Assembly (NCBI RefSeq): GCF_029227915.1 | Contig: NC_079876.1 | Location: 2,048,001 to 2,112,000, forward strand | Origin: Hydractinia symbiolongicarpus | Taxonomy: Eukaryota > Cnidaria > Hydrozoa > Anthoathecata > Hydractiniidae | Direction: 5' to 3' | DNA: 64,000 nt | Shown here: one piece after another, positions 52,501 to 62,872 of the stretch | Layout of the letters: each line of letters begins with the position of its first letter | How positions within the stretch are numbered: position 1 is the first letter of the stretch | Made by a program: the position numbers and the translations under genes | Notes under the pieces: generated by a model | Seen by the model: the letters and a program-made list of their open reading frames with translations, nothing else | The model's database searches: none | What the model was told of the DNA's origin: nothing

Positions 52501-54686
52501 AAAAATGTTTTCATTTTTGATGAGACGCTGAATAAAAAAAGTTTAATCGCCGGCAAACGAAAACCTACGATTTCCCGTAAATCCCGGACTCGGCCCGTAT
52601 AGTCAAAAGTATACAAAGAAAGTACCCAGGGAGTAAATTCATTTCCCAAACGTTTTTTTAAATTTATATTTTACCACTCAAGCCCATGAGACTTGTAGTT
52701 TTTAAAAATGTTTTCATTTTTGATGAGACGCTGAATGAAAGAAGTTTATTCGCAGGCAAACGAAAACCCGCGATTTCCCGTAAATCCCGGTTTCGGCCCG
52801 TATAGTCAAAAGTATACAAGGAAAGTACCCAGTAAGTAAACTCATTTCCCTAAGGAATTTTTAAATTATTTTTTCACCACTAAAACGCATGAGACTTGTA
52901 GTTTTCAAAAATGTTTTCATTTTTGATGAGACGCTGAATAAAAGAAGTTTAATCGCCGGCAAACGAAAACCTGCGATTTCCCGTAAATCCCGCACTCGGT
53001 CCGTATAGTCAAAAGTATACAAAGAAAGTACCCAGGGTGTAAACTCATTTCCCGAACGATTTTTTAAATTATTATTTCACCACTAAAGACCATGAGACTT
53101 GTAGTATTTAAAAATATTTTCATTTTTGATGAGACGCTGAATAAAAGAAGTTTTATCGCCGGCAAACGAAAACCCGCGACGTCCCGTAAATCCCGGACTC
53201 GGCCCGTATAGTCAAAAGTATACAAAGAAAGTACCCAGGGAGTAAACTCATTTCCCGAACGATTTTTTAAATTATTTTTTCACCATTACAACGCATGAGA
53301 CTTGTAGTTTTCAAAAATGTTTTCATTTTTGATGAGACGTTGAATAAAAGAAGTTTAATCGCCGGCAAACGAAAACCTGCGATTTCCCGTGAATCCCGGA
53401 CTCGGCCCGTATAGTCAAAAGTATACAAAGAAAGTACCCGGCGTGTAAACTCATTTCCCGAACGATTTTTTAAATTACCATTTCACCACTAAAGCCCATG
53501 AGACTTGTAGTTTTTAAAAATGTTTTCATATTTGATGAGACGCTTAATAAAAGAAGTTTAATTGCCGGCAAACGAAAACCCGCGACTTCCCGTAAATCCC
53601 GGACTCGGCCCGTATAGTCAAAAGTATACAAAGAAAGTGCCCAGGGAGTAAACTCATTTCCCGAACGATTTTTTAAATTAAATTTCACCACTAAAACGCA
53701 TGAGACTTGTAGTTTTCAGAAATGTTTTCATTTTTGATGAGACGCTTAATGAAAGTTGTTTAATCGCCGGCAAAAGAAAACCCGCGATTTCCCGTAAATC
53801 CCGGGCTTGGCCCGTATAGTCGAATGTATACAAAGAAAGTACCCTGTGAGTAAACTCATTTCCAGAACGATTTTTTAATTTAATTTTTCACCACTAAAAC
53901 GCATGAGACTTGTAGTTTCCAAAAATGTTTTCATTTTTGATGAGACGCTGAATAAAAGAAGTTTAATCGCCGGCAAACGAAAACCTGCGATTTCCCGTAA
54001 ATCCCGGACTCGGCCCGTATAGTCAAAAGTATACAAAGAAAGTACCCGGGGTGTAAACTCATTTCCCGAACGATTTTTTAAATTATCATTTCACCACTAA
54101 AGCCCATGAGACTTGTAGTTTTTAAAAATGTTTTCATATTTGATGAGACGCTTAATAAAAGAAGTTTAATTGCCGGCAAACGAAAACCTGCGACTTCCCG
54201 TAAATCCCGGACTCGGCCCGTATAGTCAAAAGTATACAAAGAAAGTACCCAGGGAGTAAACTAATTTCCCAAACGATTTTTTAAATTATTATTTCACCAC
54301 TAAAGCCCATGAGACTTGTAGTTTTTAAAAATAATTTCATTTTTGATGAGACGCTGAATAAAAGAAGTTTAATCGCCGGCAAACGAAATCCCGCGATTTC
54401 CCGTAAATCCCAGGCTCGGCCCGTATAGTCAAAAGTATACAAAGAAAGTACCCAGGGAGTAAACTCATTTCCCGAACGATTTTTTAAATTATTTTTTCAC
54501 CACTAAAACGCATGAGACTTGTAGTTTTCAGAAATATTTTCATTTTTGATGAGACGCTTAATGAAAGTGGTTTAATCGCCGGCAAACGAAAACCTGCGAT
54601 TTCCCGTAAATCCCGGACTCAGCCCGTATAGTCAAAAGTATACAAAGAAAGTACCCAGGGTGTAAACTCATTTCTCGAACGATTTT
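46570..54686. repeat. N cassette in length variants of 4, 8, 11, 6 and 11 monomers
   Basis: N1 ends (minus-frame landmarks) at 46,764, 47,576, 49,200, 51,432, 52,649 and 54,881. Spacings are 812, 1,624, 2,232, 1,217 and 2,232 bp. Every unit starts N1-N2-N3, and the longer ones continue N4 to N8, N6, M4 and M5. Shorter units are the same order with internal or terminal monomers missing. Most N1 copies here share the private GAATAAAAAAAG change and most N3 leads share CAGTAAGTAAA, so the group expanded locally. Confidence 0.85.
52441..52649. repeat. N7/N1 hybrid monomer
   Basis: The head TTAAATTTCACC is that of N7. From GTTTTCAAAAATG onward the monomer is N1, with GAATAAAAAAAG and AACCTACG. 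It follows N6, where N7 is expected, and goes on to N2. It is the joint that produced the 6-mer unit (51,238 to about 52,450). Confidence 0.8.
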
Positions 54687-57600
54687 TTAAATTATTTTTT
54701 CACCACTAAAACGCATGAGACTTGTAGTTTTCAAAAATGTTTTCATTTTTGATGAGACGCTGAATAAAAGAAGTTTAATCGCCGGCAAACGAAAACCTAC
54801 GATTTCCCGTAAATCCCGGACTCGGTCCGTATAGTCAAAAGTATACAAAGAAAGTACCCAGGGAGTAAATTCATTTCCCAAACGTTTTTTTAAATTTATA
54901 TTTTACCACTCAAGCCCATGAGACTTGTAGTTTTTAAAAATGTTTTCATTTTTGATGAGACGCTGAATGAAAGAAGTTTAATCGCAGGCAAACGAAAACC
55001 CGCGATTTCCCGTAAATCCCGGTTTCGGCCCGTATAGTCAAAAGTATACAAGGAAAGTACCCAGTGAGTAAACTCATTTCCCTAAGGAATTTTTAAATTA
55101 TTTTTTCACCACTAAAACGCATGAGACTTGTAGTTTTCAAAAATGTTTTCATTTTTGATGAGACGCTGAATAAAAGAAGTTTAATCGCCGGCAAACGAAA
55201 ACCTGCGATTTCCCGTAAATCCCGGACTCGGCCCGTATAGTCAAAAGTATACAAAGAAAGTACCCAGGGTGTAAACTCATTTCCCGAACGATTTTTTAAA
55301 TTATTATTTCACCACTAAAGACCATGAGACTTGTAGTATTTAAAAACATTTTCATTTTTGATGAGACGCTGAATAAAAGAAGTTTTATCGCCGGCAAACG
55401 AAAACCCGCGACGTCCCGTAAATCCCGGACTCGGCCCGTATAGTCAAAAGTATACAAAGAAAGTACCCAGGGAGTAAACTCATTTCCCGAACGATTTTTT
55501 AAATTATTTTTTCACCAATTCAACGCATGAGACTTGTAGTTTTCAAAAATGTTTTCATTTTTGATGAGACGCTGAATGAAAGAAGTTTAATCGCCGGCAA
55601 ACGAAAACCTGCGATTTCCCGTAAATCCCGGACTCGGCCCGTATAGTCAAAAGTATACAAAGAAAGTACCCGGGGTGTAAACTCATTTCCCGAACGATTT
55701 TTTAAATTATCATTTCACCACTAAAGCCCATGAGACTTGTAGTTTTTAAAAATGTTTTCATATTTGATGAGACGCTTAATAAAAGAAGTTTAATTGCCGG
55801 CAAACGAAAACCCGCGACTTCCCGTAAATCCCGGACTCGGCCCGTATAGTCAAAAGTATACAAAGAAAGTACCCAGGGAGTAAACTCATTTCCCGAACGA
55901 TTTTTTAAATTAAATTTCACCACTAAAACGCATGAGACTTGTAGTTTTCAGAAATGTTTTCATTTTTGATGAGACGCTTAATGAAAGTTGTTTAATCGCC
56001 GGCAAACGAAAACCCGCGATTTCCCGTAAATCCCGGGCTTGGCCCGTATAGTCGAATGTATACAAAGAAAGTACCCTGTGAGTAAACTCATTTCCAGAAC
56101 GATTTTTTAATTTATTTTTTCACCACTAAAACGCATGAGACTTGTAGTTTCCAAAAATGTTTTCATTTTTGATGAGACGCTGAATAAAAGAAGTTTAATC
56201 GCCGGCAAACGAAAACCTGCGATTTCCCGTAAATCCCGGACTCAGCCCGTATAGTCAAAAGTATACAAAGAAAGTACCCGGGGTGTAAACTCATTTCCCG
56301 AACGATTTTTTAAATTATCATTTCACCACTAAAGCCCATGAGACTTGTAGTTTTTAAAAATGTTTTCATATTTGATGAGACGCTTAATAAAAGAAGTTTA
56401 ATTGCCGGCAAACGAAAACCCGCGACTTCCCGTAAATCCCGGACTCGGCCCGTATAGTCAAAAGTATACAAAGAAAGTACCCAGGGAGTAAATTTATTTC
56501 CCAAACGTTTTTTTAAATTTATATTTTACCACTCAAGCCCATGAGACTTGTAGTTTTTAAAAATGTTTTCATTTTTGATGAGACGCTGAATAAAAGAAGT
56601 TTAATCGCAGGCAAACGAAAACCCGCGATTTCCCGTAAATCCCGGTTTCGGCCCGTATAGTCAAAAGTATACAAGGAAAGTACCCAGTGAGTAAACTCAT
56701 TTCCCTAAGGAATTTTTAAATTATTTTTTCACCACTAAAACGCATGAGACTTGTAGTTTTCCAAAATGTTTTTATTTTTGATGAGACGCTGAATAAAAGA
56801 AGTTTAATCGCCGGCAAACGCAAACCTGCGATTTCCCGTAAATCCCGGACTCGGCCCGTATAGTCAAAAGTATACAAAGAAAGTACCCAGGGTGTAAACT
56901 CATTTCCCGAACGATTTTTTAAATTATTATTTCACCACTAAAACGCATGAGACTTGTAGTTTTCAAAAATGTTTTCATTTTTGATGAGACGCTGAATAAA
57001 AGAAGTTTAATCGCCGGCAAACGAAAACCTGCGATTTCCCGTAAATCCCGGACTCGGCCCGTATAGTCAAAAGTATACAAAGAAAGTACCCGGGGTGTAA
57101 ACTCATTTCCCGAACGATTTTTTAAATTATTATTTCACCACTAAAGCCTATGAGACTTGTAGTTTTTAAAAATGTTTTCATATTTGATGAGACGCTTAAT
57201 AAAAGAAGTTTAATTGCCGGCAAACGAAAACCCGCGACTTCACGTAAATCCCGGACTCGGCCCGTATAGTCAAAAGTATACAAAGAAAGTACCCAGGGAG
57301 TAAACTCATTTCCCGAACGATTTTTTAAATTATTTTTTTACCACTAAAACGCATGAGACTTGTAGTTTTCAAAAATGTTTTCATTTTTGATGAGACGCTG
57401 AATAAATGAAGTTTAATCGCCGGCAAACGAAAACCCGCCATTTCCCGTAAGCCCCGGACTCGGCCCGCATAGTCAAAAGTATACAAAGAAAGTACCCAGG
57501 GTGTAAACTCATTTCTCGAACGATTTTTTAAATTATTTTTTCACCACTAAAACGCATGAGACTTGTAGTTTTCAAAAATGTTTTCATTTTTGATGAGACG

Positions 57601-59370
57601 CTGAATAAAAGAAGTTTAATCGCCGGCAAACGAAAACCTACGATTTCCCGTAAATCCCGGACTCGGCCCGTATAGTCAAAAGTATACAAAGAAAGTACCC
57701 AGGGAGTAAATTCATTTCCCAAACGTTTTTTTAAATTTATATTTTACCACTCAAGCCCATGAGACTTGTAGTTTTTAAAAATGTTTTCATTTTTGATGAG
57801 ACGCTGAATGAAAGAAGTTTAATCGCAGGCAAACGAAAACCCGCGATTTCCCGTAAATCCCGGTTTCGGCCCGTATAGTCAAAAGTATACAAGGAAAGTA
57901 CCCAGTGAGTAAACTCATTTCCCTAAGGAATTTTTAAATTATTTTTTCACCACTAAAACGCATGAGACTTGTAGTTTTCAAAAATGTTTTCATTTTTGAT
58001 GAGACGCTGAATAAAAGAAGTTTAATCGCCGGCAAACGAAAACCTGCGATTTCCCGTAAATCCCGGACTCGGCCCGTATAGTCAAAAGTATACAAAGAAA
58101 GTACCCAGGGTGTAAACTCATTTCCCGAACGATTTTTTAAATTATTATTTCACCACTAAAGACCATGAGACTTGTAGTATTTAAAAACATTTTCATTTTT
58201 GATGAGACGCTGAATAAAAGAAGTTTTATCGCCGGCAAACGAAAACCCGCGACGTCCCGTAAATCCCGGACTCGGCCCGTATAGTCAAAAGCATACAAAG
58301 AAAGTACCCAGGGAGTAAACTCATTTCCCGAACGATTTTTTAAATTATTTTTTCACCAATTCAACGCATGAGACTTGTAGTTTTCAAAAATGTTTTCATT
58401 TTTGATGAGACGCTGAATGAAAGAAGTTTAATCGCCGGCAAACGAAAACCTGCGATTTCCCGTAAATCCCGGACTCGGCCCGTATAGTCAAAAGTATACA
58501 AAGAAAGTACCCGGGGTGTAAACTCATTTCCCGAACGATTTTTTAAATTATCATTTCACCACTAAAGCCCATGAGACTTGTAGTTTTTAAAAATGTTTTC
58601 ATATTTGATGAGACGCTTAATAAAAGAAGTTTAATTGCCGGCAAACGAAAACCCGCGACTTCCCGTAAATCCCGGACTCGGCCCGTATAGTCAAAAGTAT
58701 ACAAAGAAAGTACCCAGGGAGTAAACTCATTTCCCGAACGATTTTTTAAATTAAATTTCACCACTAAAACGCATGAGACTTGTAGTTTTCAGAAATGTTT
58801 TCATTTTTGATGAGACGCTTAATGAAAGTTGTTTAATCGCCGGCAAACGAAAACCCGCGATTTCCCGTAAATCCCGGGCTTGGCCCGTATAGTCGAATGT
58901 ATACAAAGAAAGTACCCTGTGAGTAAACTCATTTCCAGAACGATTTTTTAATTTATTTTTTCACCACTAAAACGCATGAGACTTGTAGTTTCCAAAAATG
59001 TTTTCATTTTTGATGAGACGCTGAATAAAAGAAGTTTAATCGCCGGCAAACGAAAACCTGCGATTTCCCGTAAATCCCGGACTCAGCCCGTATAGTCAAA
59101 AGTATACAAAGAAAGTACCCGGGGTGTAAACTCATTTCCCGAACGATTTTTTAAATTATCATTTCACCACTAAAGCCCATGAGACTTGTAGTTTTTAAAA
59201 ATGTTTTCATATTTGATGAGACGCTTAATAAAAGAAGTTTAATTGCCGGCAAACGAAAACCCGCGACTTCCCGTAAATCCCGGACTCGGCCCGTATAGTC
59301 AAAAGTATACAAAGAAAGTACCCAGGGAGTAAATTTATTTCCCAAACGTTTTTTTAAATTTATATTTTAC
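54687..59370. repeat. N cassette 14-mer, 2,841 bp, one full and one partial copy
   Basis: Frame landmarks 54,687, 55,702 and 56,310 recur at 57,528, 58,543 and 59,151, all 2,841 bp on. Both copies share private variants: AAAAACATTTTC in N4 (about 55,342 and 58,183), CAATTCAACGC in N5, and CTCAGCCCG after N8. The third copy at 35.6 kb shares CAATTCAACGC but has AAAAATATTTTC. The order is N1-N8, N6, N2/N3 variants (GCAAACCTGCG), then three A/B monomers. The second copy is replaced by a trimer expansion after about 59.4 kb. Confidence 0.85.
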
Positions 59371-59384
59371 CACTCAAGCCCATG

Positions 59385-60780
59385 AGACTTGTAGTTTTTA
59401 AAAATGTTTTCATTTTTGATGAGACGCTGAATAAAAGAAGTTTAATCGCAGGCAAACGAAAACCCGCGATTTCCCGTAAATCCCGGTTTCGGCCCGTATA
59501 GTCAAAAGTATACAAGGAAAGTACCCAGTGAGTAAACTCGTTTCCCTAAGGAATTTTTAAATTATTTTTTCACCACTAAAACGCATGAGACTTGTAGTTT
59601 TCCAAAATGTTTTCATTTTTGATGAGACGCTGAATAAAAGAAGTTTAATCGCCGGCAAACGCAAACCTGCGATTTCCCGTAAATCCCGGACTCGGCCCGT
59701 ATAGTCAAAAGTATACAAAGAAAGTACCCGGGGTGTAAACTCATTTCCCGAACGATTTTTTAAATTATTATTTCACCACTAAAGCCCATGAGACTTGTAG
59801 TTTTTAAAAATGTTTTCATATTTGATGAGACGCTTAATAAAAGAAGTTTAATTGCCGGCAAACGAAAACCCGCGACTTCACGTAAATCCCGGACTCGGCC
59901 CGTATAGTCAAAAGTATACAAAGAAAGTACCCAGGGAGTAAACTCATTTCCCGAACGATTTTTTAAATTATTTTTTTACCACTAAAACGCATGAGACTTG
60001 TAGTTTTTAAAAATGTTTTCATTTTTGATGAGACGCTGAATAAAAGAAGTTTAATCGCAGGCAAACGAAAACCCGCGATTTCCCGTAAATCCCGGTTTCG
60101 GCCCGTATAGTCAAAAGTATACAAGGAAAGTACCCAGTGAGTAAACTCGTTTCCCTAAGGAATTTTTAAATTATTTTTTCACCACTAAAACGCATGAGAC
60201 TTGTAGTTTTCCAAAATGTTTTCATTTTTGATGAGACGCTGAATAAAAGAAGTTTAATCGCCGGCAAACGCAAACCTGCGATTTCCCGTAAATCCCGGAC
60301 TCGGCCCGTATAGTCAAAAGTATACAAAGAAAGTACCCGGGGTGTAAACTCATTTCCCGAACGATTTTTTAAATTATTATTTCACCACTAAAGCCCATGA
60401 GACTTGTAGTTTTTAAAAATGTTTTCATATTTGATGAGACGCTTAATAAAAGAAGTTTAATTGCCGGCAAACGAAAACCCGCGACTTCACGTAAATCCCG
60501 GACTCGGCCCGTATAGTCAAAAGTATACAAAGAAAGTACCCAGGGAGTAAATTTATTTCCCAAACGTTTTTTTAAATTTATATTTTACCACTCAAGCCCA
60601 TGAGACTTGTAGTTTTTAAAAATGTTTTCATTTTTGATGAGACGCTGAATAAAAGAAGTTTAATCGCAGGCAAACGAAAACCCGCGATTTCCCGTAAATC
60701 CCGGTTTCGGCCCGTATAGTCAAAAGTATACAAGGAAAGTACCCAGTGAGTAAACTCGTTTCCCTAAGGAATTTTTAAAT
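59385..60780. repeat. Trimer expansion, 609 bp, about 2.3 copies
   Basis: TCGCAGGC (N2) stands at 59,446, 60,055 and 60,664, 609 bp apart each time. It is followed by CTAAGGAATTTTT with GTTTTCCAAAATG and GCAAACCTGCG, then by a CATATTTGATG/TTGCCGG monomer. All three share the CTCGTTTCCC variant, which is absent from the N2-N3 copies near 55-56.7 kb, so the expansion began from one altered copy. Confidence 0.85.
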
Positions 60781-61590
60781 TATTATTTCACCACTAAAGC
60801 CCACGAGACTTGTAGTTTTTAAAAATGTTTTCATATTTGATGAGACGCTTAATAAAAGAAGTTTAATTGCCGGCAAACGAAAACCCGCGACTTCCCGTAA
60901 ATCCCGGACTCGGCCCGTATAGTCAAAAGTATACAAAGAAAGTACCCGGGGTGTAAACTCATTTCCCGAACGATTTTTTAAATTATTATTTCACCACTAA
61001 AGCCCATGAGACTTGTAGTTTTTAAAAATGTTTTCATATTTGATGAGACGCTTAATAAAAGAAGTTTAATTGCCGGCAAACGAAAACCCGCGACTTCACG
61101 TAAATCCCGGACTCGGCCCGTATAGTCAAAAGTATACAAATAAAGTACCCAGGGAGTAAACTCATTTCCCGAACGATTTTTTAAATTATTTTTTTACCAC
61201 TAAAACGCATGAGACTTGTAGTTTTCAAAAATGTTTTCATTTTTGATGAGACGCTGAATAAATGAAGTTTAATCGCCGGCAAACGAAAACCTGCGATTTC
61301 CCGTAAATCCCGGACTCGGCCCGTATAGTCAAAAGTATACAAAGAAAGTACCCGGGGTGTAAACTCATTTCCCGAACGATTTTTTAAATTATTATTTCAC
61401 CACTAAAGCCCATGAGACTTGTAGTTTTTAAAAATGTTTTCATATTTGATGAGACGCTTAATAAAAGAAGTTTAATTGCCGGCAAACGAAAACCCGCGAC
61501 TTCCCGTAAATCCCGGACTCGGCCCGTATAGTCAAAAGTATACAAAGAAAGTACCCAGTGAGTAAACTCATTTCCCTAACGAATTTTTAA
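60781..61590. repeat. Type A/B monomers before the O cassette
   Basis: Two CATATTTGATG/TTGCCGG type B monomers stand side by side (60,79x and 60,99x), the first with the private CCCACGAGAC. They are followed by an A monomer with GAATAAATGAAG and another B monomer. The A/B pair matches 38.46-38.86 kb at an offset of about 22.7 kb. Nothing but satellite is present. Confidence 0.7.
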
Positions 61591-62872
61591 ATTATTTTTC
61601 ACCACTAAAACGCATGAGAGTTGTAGTTTTCAAAAATGTTTTCATTTTTGATGAGACGCTGAATAAAAGAAGTTTAATCGCCTGCAAACGAAAACCTGCG
61701 ATTTTCCGTAAATCCCGGACTCGGCCCGTATAGTCAAAAGTATACAAAGAAAGTACCCAGGGAGTAAACTCATTTCCCAAACGATTTTTTAAATTATTGT
61801 TTCACCACTAAAGCTCATGAGACTTGTAGTTTTCAAAAATGTTTTCATTTTTGATGAGACGCTAAATAAAAGAAGTTTAATCGCCGGCAAACGAAAACCC
61901 GCCATTTCCCGTAAGCCCCGGACTCGGCCCGCATAGTCAAAAGTATACAAAGAAAGTACCCAGGGTGTAAACTCATTTCCCGAACGATTTTTTAAATTAT
62001 TATTTCACCACTAAAACCCATGAGACTTGTAGTATTTAAAAATACTTTCATTTTTGATGAGACGCTGAATAAAAGAAGTTTAATCGCCGGCAAACAAAAA
62101 CCCGCGACTTCCCGTAAATCCCGGACTCGGCCCGTATAGTCAAAAGTATACAAAGAAAGTACCCAGGGAGTAAACTCATTTCCCGAACGATTTTTTAAAT
62201 TATTTTTTCACCACTAAAACGCATGAGACTTGTAGTTTTCAAAAATGTTTTTATTTTTGATGAGACGCTAAATATAAGAAGTTTAATCGCCGGCAAACGA
62301 GCACCCTCCATTTCCCGTAAACCTCGGACTCCGCCCGCATAGTCAAAAGTATACAAAGAAAGTACCCGGGGTGTAAACTCATTTCCCGAACGATTTTTTA
62401 AATTATTATTTCACCACTAAAGCCCATGAGACTTGTAGTATTTAAAAATACTTTCATTTTTGATGAGACGCTGAATAAAAGAAGTTTAATCGCCGGCAAA
62501 CAAAAACCCGCGACTTCCCGTAAATCCCGGACTCGGCCCGTATAGACAAAAGTATACAAAGAAAGTACCCAGGGAGTAAACTCATTTCCCGAACGATTTT
62601 TTAAATTATTTTTTCACCACTAAAACGCATGAGACTTGTAGTTTTCAAAAATGTTTTCATTTTTGATGAGACGCTGAATAAAAGAAGTTTAATCGCCGGC
62701 AAACGAAAACCTGCGATTTCCCGTAAATCCTGGACTCGGCCCGTATAGTCAAAAGTATACAAAGAAAGTTCCCGGGGTGTAAACTCATTTCCCGAACGAT
62801 TTTTTAAATTATTATTTCACCACTAAAGCCCATGAGACTTGTAGTTTTTAAAAATGTTTTCATTTTTGATGA
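61591..62872. repeat. O cassette, right-hand copy
   Basis: O1 (GAGAGTTGTAG, CGCCTGC), O2 (TTATTGTTTCACC), O3 (AACCCATGAG, TATTTAAAAATACTTTC), O4 (GCTAAATATAAG, GAGCACCCTCC, ACTCCGCCCGC) and O5 (GACAAAAG) follow in order and pair with 39,674-40,620 at an offset of 21,918 bp. After O5 there is one more monomer (AATCCTGGACTCGG, AAAGTTCCCGGGG) than at 40.7 kb. The nearest equivalent I saw is near 33.3 kb. Confidence 0.8.
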
